DNA from: Paenibacillus_D tarimensis_A
Lineage (GTDB): Bacteria; Bacillota; Bacilli; Paenibacillales; Paenibacillaceae
Direction: 5' to 3'
Assembly: GCA_041281825.1 (NCBI GenBank)
Contig: CP166298.1
Span: forward strand, 3,906,001 to 3,970,000
DNA: 64,000 nucleotides
Below are positions 43,119 through 51,907 of the stretch, piece by piece. The notes under the pieces were generated by a model. That model was not told where the DNA came from and made no database searches. It saw nothing but the letters and a program-made list of their open reading frames with translations. The first letter of the stretch is position 1; every line of letters starts with the position of its first letter. The position numbers were made by a program, and so were the translations under genes.

Positions 43119-43411
43119 TCTGCTGTTCAGCAGCAATTAGTAATCCCTGAGGGCACTATTCCCGCCACATCCGCTGCTCAGCAGCAAATAGTGACCCTGA
43201 GGGCGCTATTCTCACCAAATCCGCTGTTCTGCAGCAAATAGTGACCCTAAGGGCGCTAATTCCCGCCACATCCGCTGTTCAGCAGAAAATAGTGACCCTA
43301 AGGGCGCTATTCCCGCCACATCCGCTGCTCAGCAGCAAATAGTGACCCTGAGGGCGCTATTCCCGCCACATCCGCTGTTCAGCAGAAAATAGTGACCCTA
43401 AGGGCGCTATT
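43119..43411. repeat. Six tandem ~50-bp palindromic repeats
   Basis: Copies at 43119, 43171, 43221, 43272, 43322 and 43372. Each holds a GCTGTTCAGC-type hairpin and a second palindrome AATAGTGACCCTNAGGGCGCTATT-like, separated by the linker CCCGCCACAT. Copies 4 and 6, and 2 and 5, look identical, suggesting recent duplication in pairs. Shares a CCCTNAGGG core with the array at 2995. The 43412-43647 stretch beyond it shows no supported gene. Confidence 0.9.
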
Positions 43412-43647
43412 AATCGAAGGCTATTTTCGTAAAGAATTTAGGTAGCGTATAGCCCTCTACCATTAACTGAAAATATTTGAGCCACAGATTGGGTTTGTGA
43501 GTTCCTGCCATAGGTGTGCCTATACCGTTAAAGGATTCGTTGCAATCGTGCAATAATAGCGTTGGCGACCTTAGTACCCAACCTACAAAAATGTATGCTG
43601 ATTCTGTCAAAGTCTTTTTTCGGTTTGGGCTCGCTCAGCGGACCCAA

Positions 43648-43684
43648 GCAAAAGCGCCTAAACCGATTGCCCGGCTTAGGCGCC
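43648..43684 (-). terminator. Terminator of the glycerophosphodiesterase gene
   Basis: Stem GCGCCTAA-CCG / CGG-TTAGGCGC (one bulge) followed by TTTTGCTT on the minus strand, about 100 bases after the stop at 43787. Confidence 0.7.
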
Positions 43685-43786
43685 TCTTCATGAATGTACA
43701 GCGGTTGCCGCTCCCGTAGTTTCACTGTCGAAATGAAAACAATGCAGCCCCCCGCCCAGAATCTTTCCTGCTATTCGTTTTTTCCT

Positions 43787-44566
43787 TCACGACTTTCTTC
43801 TATGCTGAAACGGGAGTCTGCCTTGTCGAGCAGGCTCAACGCCCGTCATCGCCTCCTGCCACCGTTCCGGGTAATTGGTACATATCATGAGTTCCGAGTG
43901 CATAGCCGCAAGCTTGCGGATTGACGCCGCATCGTTTACTGTCCATCCCATCACTTGAACTCCTGCCTGTCGGAAAGCGGTCATTCGAGAAGGCGTCAGG
44001 TGACGGTAACCGATCGATAAAAAACGGGCATCCAGCTCGCGCAGAGAGTCGAGCAGAGTCGAGGGTGCGGCATCGATAATAAGTCCGGTACGAATGTCAG
44101 GGCTCAGCTGCCTTACTTTCCGCAAGGCGGATGCATCAAAAGACGTGATGACCGCGTCATGCTGAAGTCTCCATTTGTACAGTAGATTGACGACGTTGTT
44201 TTCCAGACACGGATACCTGCCGTTGTACGTTTTCAGTTCAAGGTTCAACCGGCAGCGGCCGACGGTGGCCGCCAGTACATCATCGAGCGTCGGGATCGGC
44301 TCGCCTGTAAATGACCTACCGAACCAGCGGCCCGCATCCAGCCGCTTAAGCTCCTCCAGCGTCAGATCGGCCACCTTGCCTTTGCCGTTGGTCGTCCGAT
44401 TCACCGTATCATCATGCAGCAGGACCGGAATCCCTTCCCTTGACTGCTGCACGTCGACTTCGATCCATTGAACGAAGGTGTAAGCCAGCGCGGCCCGGAT
44501 GGCAGCCATCGTATTTTCCGGTGCTTGACCGGATGCTCCTCTATGGGCGACACATAGATTGTTCAC
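43787..44566 (-). CDS. Glycerophosphodiester phosphodiesterase
   Basis: 259 residues, cytosolic GDPD fold, with HRG at 8-10, the metal/catalytic pair EVDVQ and HDDTVNRTTNGKG, and ELKTYNG. Releases glycerol-3-phosphate from deacylated phospholipids. GTG start after a perfect AAGGAGG site. The leader upstream is made of three CTTTGAGC hairpin repeats ending directly at this site. Confidence 0.92.
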   Translation of the reverse strand: MNNLCVAHRGASGQAPENTMAAIRAALAYTFVQWIEVDVQQSREGIPVLLHDDTVNRTTNGKGKVADLTLEELKRLDAGRWFGRSFTGEPIPTLDDVLAATVGRCRLNLELKTYNGRYPCLENNVVNLLYKWRLQHDAVITSFDASALRKVRQLSPDIRTGLIIDAAPSTLLDSLRELDARFLSIGYRHLTPSRMTAFRQAGVQVMGWTVNDAASIRKLAAMHSELMICTNYPERWQEAMTGVEPARQGRLPFQHRRKS

Positions 44567-44576
44567 CGCTTACCTC

Positions 44577-44745
44577 CTTACATAGGGATCTTTGAGCGGT
44601 GCTCAAAGTCTCTCCGCTTCATAGGGATCTTTGAGCATGACATAGGGACCTTTGAGCGGAGCTCAAAGTCTCTCCGATTTAAGTCTCTCCGCTTCATAGG
44701 CATCTTTGAGTGGACCTCAAAGTCTCTCCGCTTCAAAGGTCTTCC
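44577..44745 (-). repeat. CTTTGAGC hairpin repeats in the leader of the glycerophosphodiesterase gene
   Basis: Three units of the form AAGCGGAGAGACTTTGAGC with a hairpin partner CTCAAAG and tail ATCCCTATG, plus partial TCATGCTCAAAG units. The tail of the last unit, CCCTATGTA, runs into AAGGAGG. Same layout as 22884, 49886 (plus strand) and 62213. Confidence 0.88.
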
Positions 44746-44764
44746 CTGTTTTCATCATCCTTCC

Positions 44765-46075
44765 CTACTCCCGGGGGACAATATTTCCTTCCTTATCAAT
44801 GAGTACATTAAACGACAGCTCTGAAACACGGTTCAGCAGCCGGACCGCCTCGTCACCTTCCAAAGGGGCCGGTTGGGAAGGCCGTAATGAATCAACCTTC
44901 ATCGGATGAAGCCGCAGCGAGCAGTCGCCGGTTTTCATACATTTCGCATCCAGCACACCTGTCTCAGTCGACAGCTCATAGGTTGTGATGTTAAAGATGA
45001 AATTACCGAGGCTGTAGGCAATCCACTTTCCTTTATACTGCTCAAACCCCTGCAGCACATGCGGGTGCGCCCCTATAACCAGATCCGCCCCGGCATCAAT
45101 ATATTCGCGCGCGAACGCCCGTTGATATTCCTCGGGATCGTCCGCCAACTCCTTGCCCCAGTGGACGAGAACGACCGTAACGTCCGCTTCTTCTTCCGCT
45201 TTCCTGATCGCATTGACTGCACGCGTCGTATTATACGTTTCGGCCACTCCGGGATAGTTCCTATCGGCTTTCCACTCGTTTAGCGGCACAACTCTGCTCA
45301 AGCCGAAATAAGCCACCTTGATGCCATTCGCCTCCAAAACGGTCGGGGTAAAAGCCTCAGTGTCGTCTTTGCCTGCTCCGGTATGCGCAATTCCCGCTTC
45401 ATCCAGATGCCGCATCGTATCGAACAGCCCTTCCACACCTTGGTCGAGCGTATGATTGTTCGCCAGGCTGACAATGTCAAATCCCGCTTCCTTTAACGAC
45501 GGCAGCAGATTTGGCGCCCCCTTGAATACATACTGCTTGTTCTCGGCAGGGGTGCCGCGCTCAGTAATCGGATTTTCAAGATTGCCCGCCGTCAAATCGG
45601 CATCACTTAAGTAAGACAGCGCTTTAGCGTATGGATAATCAAATCCGTGCCTTTTCATCAGATCTTGCACCGAACCGGCAAGCAAAATATCGCCGACAAA
45701 TGCCAGCAATACGGTTCGGTCGTCTTCGGAAGCGTCCCCCTCAGGTACGGTCGCGTTATCCTGCCCTGCCGGATCGGGCGAATTTTCGTCTTCGCCGACC
45801 AATCCTTCCTCCGGTACAGATTCCTTTTCTCCCTCACTGTTTGCCTCGTTGCTCCCGGCACCGGGAGTTTTTGAACCGCCCGAATCCGGACTGCCGTCAG
45901 TCCCGTTGGAACGATTGTCCGAGGCAAGGTTGATCCATCCCTTATGATTTGCCCACAACAAGCCGCTGACCCCGGAAATCAAAAGAAGCATCGTGATATT
46001 TAATATAAGCAATCTTTTCAGACGACGCCGTCTCTTTTGTTTGTTGTTCTGGTGCGTGTCGGATCGCGATAACAT
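44765..46075 (-). CDS. CapA family protein (poly-gamma-glutamate synthesis type)
   Basis: 436 residues: basic N-terminus and one transmembrane segment (about 23-43), a Ser/Gly/Glu/Asp-rich linker to residue ~120, then a metallophosphoesterase-like CapA domain (LAFVGDILLAGSV, GNLENPIT, SLANNHTLDQG, HWGKEL, GAHPHVLQG). ATG 46075 has AAAGGAG at good spacing. No capBC genes nearby, so capsule synthesis is not implied. Confidence 0.85.
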   Translation of the reverse strand: MLSRSDTHQNNKQKRRRRLKRLLILNITMLLLISGVSGLLWANHKGWINLASDNRSNGTDGSPDSGGSKTPGAGSNEANSEGEKESVPEEGLVGEDENSPDPAGQDNATVPEGDASEDDRTVLLAFVGDILLAGSVQDLMKRHGFDYPYAKALSYLSDADLTAGNLENPITERGTPAENKQYVFKGAPNLLPSLKEAGFDIVSLANNHTLDQGVEGLFDTMRHLDEAGIAHTGAGKDDTEAFTPTVLEANGIKVAYFGLSRVVPLNEWKADRNYPGVAETYNTTRAVNAIRKAEEEADVTVVLVHWGKELADDPEEYQRAFAREYIDAGADLVIGAHPHVLQGFEQYKGKWIAYSLGNFIFNITTYELSTETGVLDAKCMKTGDCSLRLHPMKVDSLRPSQPAPLEGDEAVRLLNRVSELSFNVLIDKEGNIVPRE

Positions 46076-46172
46076 GTATAAATGACTCCTTTGCTTACTT
46101 GAGCTATATCTCATTATAGCAGGAAGCTCTTCATTTATCTTCCTTCTTTTGGAACCGGGACTTCATGACCAC

Positions 46173-46213
46173 AAAAAAAAAGAACCGGATCAGCTTAAAG
46201 CGGATCCGGCTCC
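46173..46213 (-). terminator. Terminator of the hemEHY operon
   Basis: Stem GAGCCGGATC / GATCCGGTTC with an 11-base loop and nine T on the minus strand. It starts 8 bases after the hemY stop codon. Confidence 0.92.
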
Positions 46214-46220
46214 TGTATGC

Positions 46221-47702
46221 TCAATTCCCGCAATTCAATTTGTCCAGCACCCGCTCAGCCGCTTCTTTGCCTTGGCGGATGCAATCGGGAAGGCCGACGC
46301 CGTCGAACGCCGCACCGGTTAACCAGACACCGGGCAGATTCTCCTCAGCCCGCTCGCGCAGCCGCGCCATGTTTTCCACATGACCGACCGGATATTGCGG
46401 CATTGAATGTTTCAATCTGGTAATCTCCACGAACAGCGGTTCCGCATGAACGCCCAATATATTTGCAATATCACTACGAACTGCCGCCGTAAGCAATTCG
46501 TCGCTCAACGAGACTGCATCCTCGTCGCCCGAACGCCCGACATAACATCGCAGCACCATCTTGTCGCCCGGACTTGTATGCAGCCACTTCGTCGATGTCC
46601 AGGTACAGGCCGTAATCGTCTTTCCTTCCGCCCGCGGGACAACGAAGCCGGAGCCGTCAAATTCCAGCCCAAACGCCTGCTTGTCATAGGCCAGCAATAC
46701 GTTCGCGACCGAAACGTAACGGATCGCTTCGAGCTCCGTTGCATCCATAAGAGGCGCAACAAGCTCAGCCGCATTATACGCGGGCGCCGTTAGGATTACC
46801 GCATCGGCATCCAGCCGTTCGCCGCCGTCCAGCTCAACCTTATATAGCGCATCGGTTTCCCCGATTTCCAAGGGATTCACCCGTTCATTTTTATGGATAG
46901 CCTTCACTTTCACACCGAGCTTGCGCTCCGCTTCAGGCATAGCTGCATCCAGTGCATCCACCAGGGTTATCAGCCCTCCCCTGTAGGTCAGAAAGATGCT
47001 GTTCTTCGCAACCGCCGGCATCCCCGGTTGCATACTCGCAGCAGCTCCCTTCTTGTTGCGTCCGGCCCGCATCCCGCGGATCAGGCTGCCGCTCTTCAGC
47101 TCCGCCTGCCTGAATTGCGGAAACGTCGCCCGCAAGCTTAGCTTGCTCAGCTCCCCGGCGTATATGCCGGCCAGCAGCGGTTCGGCAATCCGCTCCGTTA
47201 CTTCTGTTCCGACACGGCGCTGCAGAAAATCGCCGATTGATTCATCCTCCTGTCCATTGCGGGCAGGCAGCACAAAATCCATTAACGCCCGAAGCTTTCC
47301 CTTTACGGATAACAATCCCGTTTTCGCAAACGGCATGATTTCCGTTGGAATACCGAGCACAAGTCCCGGCGGCATTGGGTGCAGCTTTCCTCTATGAAGA
47401 ATATATGTTTTTTTCGCTTTCGGATTGGTTGCTGTCAGCTCGTTCTCCAAACCCAGCTCCCGGGTCAATTCAATAATCGGCATCTTGCGCGCCAGGAATG
47501 AATCCGGGCCCTTCTCAAGCACGAAGCCGTCCCTCCGCAGCGTTCGAATTTTGCCGCCGAGCGCATCCCCGGCTTCCACAATCGTCACATGCACCCGAAT
47601 GCCCTTGTCTTTAGCTTGACGCAATAAATAAAAAGCGGAGCTCAGCCCGCTGATGCCCCCGCCAATAATGACAACCCGACCGGTCCGCTCCGTACTCCGC
47701 AT
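46221..47702 (-). CDS. hemY: Protoporphyrinogen/coproporphyrinogen III oxidase
   Basis: FAD enzyme of the coproporphyrin-dependent haem pathway of Gram-positives. 493 residues, FAD motif VVIIGGGISGLSSAFYL, RKDGFVLEKGPDSF-like substrate region and the C-terminal LTGAAFDGVGLPDCIRQG. ATG 47702, with GAGGTTGATCGG, lies 5 bases inside the hemH end, so translation is coupled. Confidence 0.95.
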   Translation of the reverse strand: MRSTERTGRVVIIGGGISGLSSAFYLLRQAKDKGIRVHVTIVEAGDALGGKIRTLRRDGFVLEKGPDSFLARKMPIIELTRELGLENELTATNPKAKKTYILHRGKLHPMPPGLVLGIPTEIMPFAKTGLLSVKGKLRALMDFVLPARNGQEDESIGDFLQRRVGTEVTERIAEPLLAGIYAGELSKLSLRATFPQFRQAELKSGSLIRGMRAGRNKKGAAASMQPGMPAVAKNSIFLTYRGGLITLVDALDAAMPEAERKLGVKVKAIHKNERVNPLEIGETDALYKVELDGGERLDADAVILTAPAYNAAELVAPLMDATELEAIRYVSVANVLLAYDKQAFGLEFDGSGFVVPRAEGKTITACTWTSTKWLHTSPGDKMVLRCYVGRSGDEDAVSLSDELLTAAVRSDIANILGVHAEPLFVEITRLKHSMPQYPVGHVENMARLRERAEENLPGVWLTGAAFDGVGLPDCIRQGKEAAERVLDKLNCGN

Positions 47703-47706
47703 CCGA

Positions 47707-48642
47707 TCAACCTCTTTCCGGTTCTGCTTCAATAACGCTCTCCGCCAAGGTTTCCATATAAAGCGGGTCGGTATTCAGCATTTCTATCCGCTCCAATCGC
47801 ATTCCCAACTGCCCCGCAGCGGCTTTTGCCTCGATATCGATGTCATAGAGCACTTCCAAATGATCCGATACGAATCCGATCGGCGCCGACAGAACGTGTT
47901 TGAAGCCCCGCCTGCTCACTTCTGTCAAGGTTTCCAGTATATCCGGACCGAGCCACGGCTCGCGTGTTTGTCCCGCGCTCTGCCATGTAAACTGCCAATC
48001 CGTTACTCCCGCCGCTTCCGCGATTGCGGAGGAGGTAGCGAGCAGCTGGTCTTGGTAAGGATCGTTCATCGTGAGGATCCGCTCCGGAAGACTATGCGCG
48101 CTAAACAGCACTTTGACCGTTGATGCGGCGGCGTCCGGCCCGAACATATCAAGCCCATTGCGCACCCGTTCCGTTAACGCCGATATGAGCTTCGGATGAA
48201 GATGGTATGATTTCACAAACCTCATTTGCAGTCCGCATTGTTCCGCCGTCTCTTTCGCTCTCTTGATATAACCGCCGACGCTCATGATGGAATAATGGGG
48301 AGCGAGGACAATGCCGACCGCTTCCTTCAATCCGTCTGCCGCCATTTGCGTTACGCCGTCCTCGATATAAGGGCGGGCATGCTTTAAGCCTTGATAACAG
48401 ACATACTTGCCGGGTGCAATCCGGTCAAGCGTTTGCTGCAGCGCTTCGACTTGCCGGTCCGTATTTTTCCTCAGCGGGAAAAAGCCGCCTACAATCGCCT
48501 CGTAACGGCTTGTCAGATCTTCAAGCTGCTCCTTCGTGGGCGGCTTCCCGCGGCGAATGTGCGTATAGTATTCTTCGATGTCATCCATGCTCTCGGGTGT
48601 GCCGTAAGACATGACCAGTACGCCGATTTTCCGTTCAGCCAT
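47707..48642 (-). CDS. hemH: Coproporphyrin ferrochelatase
   Basis: Inserts iron into coproporphyrin III. 311 residues with LVMSYGTPES, the active-site region KVLFSAHSLPERIL (catalytic His) and VLYDIDIEAK. ATG 48642 selected for GGGAGG; the 48672 start has none. Overlaps hemE by 8 bases. Confidence 0.96.
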   Translation of the reverse strand: MAERKIGVLVMSYGTPESMDDIEEYYTHIRRGKPPTKEQLEDLTSRYEAIVGGFFPLRKNTDRQVEALQQTLDRIAPGKYVCYQGLKHARPYIEDGVTQMAADGLKEAVGIVLAPHYSIMSVGGYIKRAKETAEQCGLQMRFVKSYHLHPKLISALTERVRNGLDMFGPDAAASTVKVLFSAHSLPERILTMNDPYQDQLLATSSAIAEAAGVTDWQFTWQSAGQTREPWLGPDILETLTEVSRRGFKHVLSAPIGFVSDHLEVLYDIDIEAKAAAGQLGMRLERIEMLNTDPLYMETLAESVIEAEPERG

Positions 48643-49705
48643 TGACCGCAGCCTCCCTCCCGGTCGCCGCAATCGCCTGCTCCGAATAACGGTGAATGAA
48701 AGCCGTCAGCTCCCGAAGCTTCTCCAGGGACGCTTCAGGGAACAATCCGTGTCCGAGATTAAATATGTATCCCGGCTGCTCCAGTCCTTCGTCAATAATG
48801 CCCGCGGCATAGGATTCGATGACGTCCATCGGCGCCGTCAGCACGACCGGATCCAGATTGCCCTGCACCGCATACCGCCCGCTGAGGCGGCGGCGCCCCT
48901 CCGCGATTGAAACTCGCCAATCCAGTCCGATGACATCCGCTTTGAGCCCTGTTAGCTTCGGCAGCAGCTCTCCCGAGCTGACGCCGGGAAAATAGATCTT
49001 GGGCTGTTCCAGATCGGACAGCTCAGCAAAAATCCGTTCGATCGTCGGCAGCACGTACTGTTCGAAATCGTGCGGCGAAAGCGCGCCGACCCAACTGTCG
49101 AACAGCTGGAACGCTTTGCCGCCTGCGGCCATATGCGCACGCACATATGTGATGACCATATCGCCGAGCTTCTCCATCAGCCGATGCCATACCTTAGGCT
49201 CGCTGTACATCAACGCTTTGGTCCGTAAGTAGTTTTTCGAAGGCCTGCCCTCCACCAGATAGCTCGCAATCGTAAACGGAGCCCCGGCAAAGGTTATTAA
49301 CGGCACGTTCAGCTCTTTGTCCAAAATTTTGATCGTCTCAAGCACATGAGACAAGTCGCCGTCCACATCGATCGGCTTCAGCCGCTGCACATCCTCGCTG
49401 CTGCGAATCGGATTGTCGATGACCGGCCCGATATTTTGCACAATGTCGAAGTCAATCCCGATCGAAGCGACCGGATTCATGATGTCGGAATATAGAATGG
49501 CCGCATCGACGCCCAGCTTCCGAACCGGCATCATCGTTACTTCCGCGGCCAGCTCTGGCTGTTTGCATATTTCAAGTAAAGAGTATTTTTCTTTTATTTT
49601 GCGGTACTCCGGATCGTAACGACCCGCTTGCCTCATGTACCATACGGGCACTCGTTCGACGTTTTCCTTTCGGCAAGCCCGAATGAATAGGTCGTTATAG
49701 CTCAT
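48635..49705 (-). CDS. hemE: Uroporphyrinogen decarboxylase
   Basis: Converts uroporphyrinogen III to coproporphyrinogen III. 356 residues with PVWYMRQAGRYDPEYR (Arg and Asp for substrate binding), ILYSDIMNP and GNLDPVVL, all conserved. First gene of hemEHY. GGGGAACACAC precedes the start. Confidence 0.97.
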   Translation of the reverse strand: MSYNDLFIRACRKENVERVPVWYMRQAGRYDPEYRKIKEKYSLLEICKQPELAAEVTMMPVRKLGVDAAILYSDIMNPVASIGIDFDIVQNIGPVIDNPIRSSEDVQRLKPIDVDGDLSHVLETIKILDKELNVPLITFAGAPFTIASYLVEGRPSKNYLRTKALMYSEPKVWHRLMEKLGDMVITYVRAHMAAGGKAFQLFDSWVGALSPHDFEQYVLPTIERIFAELSDLEQPKIYFPGVSSGELLPKLTGLKADVIGLDWRVSIAEGRRRLSGRYAVQGNLDPVVLTAPMDVIESYAAGIIDEGLEQPGYIFNLGHGLFPEASLEKLRELTAFIHRYSEQAIAATGREAAVNG

Positions 49706-49885
49706 GTGTGTTCCCCATTTCTATCGAATTCCCTTCATTTCCATTATGCCCTTTTTAGGATTCGCTAACAACTGCCAAGAATCGGCCGACTATGACAATA
49801 GTTTGACAATCAAGCCCGTCACCTGCTTGTATGGTATACTGATTGAATAGTGTACGGTTGAGGGTGTTTATAGGCTAGATAGGAG

Positions 49886-49922
49886 AGACTTTGAGCTCTA
49901 CTCAAAGATCCCTATGTCAAGG
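49886..49922 (+). repeat. CTTTGAGC hairpin repeat in the leader of the MFS gene
   Basis: GGAGAGACTTTGAGC, hairpin partner CTCAAAG, tail ATCCCTATGTCA, on the plus strand, 23 bases upstream of the MFS start at 49945. Same sense and position relative to the gene as the other copies. Confidence 0.85.
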
Positions 49923-49944
49923 TAAGAGCGGGAGGAACTGGGCC

Positions 49945-51177
49945 ATGGAACAATGGAAAATCAATCTTGCCGTTTTATGGTTCGGTCAATTTCTGGTTAT
50001 GGCGGGGATGACGATGATCATCCCGTTTTTGTCGTTATATTTGCAATTCGACCTTGGCCTCACGGATCAGCATGAAATCGCCGTATGGGCTGGCGTCATT
50101 TTTGCGGGGAACTTTATTACATCTTTTCTGTTTCAACCTTTATGGGGCAAGCTTTCGGACCGTTACGGGCGTAAAATGATGCTGCTGCGCTCCGGTTTCG
50201 GCATGGCAGTCGTCATGGCGCTAATGGGCTTTGCGGCAAGCCCGTGGCAGCTTTTGCTGCTTCGGATGCTGAACGGTACGATCTCCGGCTTTAATCCCGC
50301 ATCGATCGCGCTTGTGTCCGCAACGACGCCAAAGGAAAAAATGGGCTTTGCAATGGGCGTGCTGCAGTCCGGAGCGATCGGGGGCACCATCCTAGGTCCG
50401 TTCTTCGGCGGGCTGCTCGCGGATTCGATCGGCGGTTACCGGCCAATTTTCTATATCACGGGCACACTGCTGTTTGCCGCCTCGCTGCTGGCGCTGCTGA
50501 CGGTGAAGGAATCGTTCGACCGTGCCAAAGCTGCTGCGGCTCCGCAAATATCCGTCATTCAGGGCTTTCGGGAGCTGAGCCATGCACCGCAGCTGACTGC
50601 GCTGTTTGCGGTTACCTTTCTGATCCAGTTCGCCATGCTTGCGCCGATGCCGCTCATGCCGCTCTATGTGCAGGAGCTGCACGGCTCGGCTGAGCACCTG
50701 GCTCTCCTCGCTGGGTTTGTCGGCTCAGTAACCGGGCTCTCCAATATGATTGCCTCGCCGCTGCTCGGCAGACTCGGGGACCGGATCGGCTCCGAAAAGA
50801 TTCTGTATATATCCATGTTCGGAGCCGCTGTCCTGTTCATTCCGCAAGCCTTCGTCGGCAAGGTATGGGAGCTTTTACTATTCCGGTTTCTGCTCGGCAT
50901 GTTTCTCGGCGGACTTATCCCTTCCGTTAACGCGCTGATCCGCCGGTATACGCCGTCAGGCATGGAGAGCCGGGCATACAGCTTCAACAGCAGCACGCTG
51001 AGCCTCGGCAACATCGCCGGGCCGGTTATCGGCGGTGCGGTTTCCGGATGGACGGGAATCGAAGGCGTGTTTATCATTTCGGCCGTGCTTCTCTTTATTA
51101 ATACGCTATGGGTTCGCCTGTCACTTCACAACAGCCAGCGCAAGCCCGTCGTAAGCGGGAAGGATCGTGCTGATTAG
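49945..51177 (+). CDS. MFS drug-exporter-like transporter
   Basis: 410 residues, twelve helices, with motif A GKLSDRYGRK between helices 2 and 3 and a second LGRLGDRIG, and the TM5 motif LGPFFGG, as in the DHA1 multidrug family. ATG 49945 after GCGGGAGGAAC. TGGTATACT (extended -10) lies near 49839-49847. The last 57 bases overlap the end of the convergent methyltransferase gene. Confidence 0.88.
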   Translation: MEQWKINLAVLWFGQFLVMAGMTMIIPFLSLYLQFDLGLTDQHEIAVWAGVIFAGNFITSFLFQPLWGKLSDRYGRKMMLLRSGFGMAVVMALMGFAASPWQLLLLRMLNGTISGFNPASIALVSATTPKEKMGFAMGVLQSGAIGGTILGPFFGGLLADSIGGYRPIFYITGTLLFAASLLALLTVKESFDRAKAAAAPQISVIQGFRELSHAPQLTALFAVTFLIQFAMLAPMPLMPLYVQELHGSAEHLALLAGFVGSVTGLSNMIASPLLGRLGDRIGSEKILYISMFGAAVLFIPQAFVGKVWELLLFRFLLGMFLGGLIPSVNALIRRYTPSGMESRAYSFNSSTLSLGNIAGPVIGGAVSGWTGIEGVFIISAVLLFINTLWVRLSLHNSQRKPVVSGKDRAD

Positions 51178-51750
51178 CCGCTCGTCGCCTGCTATCCGCT
51201 CATTAAACGCACGCATGGCGATAACAGCCGGTCCTTGCTTGGTCTGATCCAGGGTACGTCCTCGAAGCAGCGTATTGTCCCCCGCGATAACCGCTCCCGG
51301 CCGCGCGAGGCGGATCGCCCAATCGAGATAGACCGGATAACCTTCCTTGTCGGCGTCGATGAAGAAAAAATCAAACCGCCGCCCCTCCTCGGCCAGCTTG
51401 GCCAGACTGTCTTTCGCATCCCCGATCCGGTAAGTCACCCTGCCGCCTAAACCGGCCCCCTCCATATGCGCCTTGGCTACATCGGCGTAGCTGCGTTCCA
51501 GCTCAAGAGAAGTGAGCGTTCCTTCCTGTCCCAGTCCCCGGGCCAGATAGATGCCGCTGCATCCCCCAAGCGCGCCGATTTCAAGCAAATCTTTAGCGCC
51601 TGACATCCGCACCAGCATCGTCAGCAGCCTGCCATAACCGGAGGGGATCGAAATTTCCGGCATGCCTGCCTCCCGGATTCCGGACTTGGCCCGTTCAATA
51701 TCGGCGTCTTCCCCGAACAATTCTTCTACATACTGATCTGCAGGAATCAT
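51121..51750 (-). CDS. O-methyltransferase (class I, cation-dependent type)
   Basis: 209 residues. LLEIGALGGCSGIYLA (SAM motif I), the FFIDADKEGYPVYLDWA metal-binding motif and AGDNTLLRG, all as in the catechol O-methyltransferase-like family. ATG 51750 has GGGAGGACTG; an upstream ATG at 51777 lacks one. Converges on and overlaps the MFS gene. Confidence 0.9.
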   Translation of the reverse strand: MIPADQYVEELFGEDADIERAKSGIREAGMPEISIPSGYGRLLTMLVRMSGAKDLLEIGALGGCSGIYLARGLGQEGTLTSLELERSYADVAKAHMEGAGLGGRVTYRIGDAKDSLAKLAEEGRRFDFFFIDADKEGYPVYLDWAIRLARPGAVIAGDNTLLRGRTLDQTKQGPAVIAMRAFNERIAGDERLISTILPAYDGLALAVVK

Positions 51751-51907
51751 CGTTTCAGTCCTCCCATATCTCTTCATTTGTAAACAGACTTCGCTTTATC
51801 TATACTAGATTGTATGATTTTGGGCGGATGATTACAAACTGTTATACAGCAAGTAAGTCTTCTTCCTGAATTAATTGAACGATTACAATAATGGAGTGAC
51901 AAAAATA

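Noticed and set aside
43410..43725. Two short minus-strand frames beside the repeat array
   Set aside because: They lack ribosome binding sites and family features; one covers the terminator of the glycerophosphodiesterase gene.
49803..49847. TTGACA-containing sigma-A promoter for the MFS gene
   Set aside because: The TTGACA lies 26 bases from TATACT, too far; only the extended -10 is kept.
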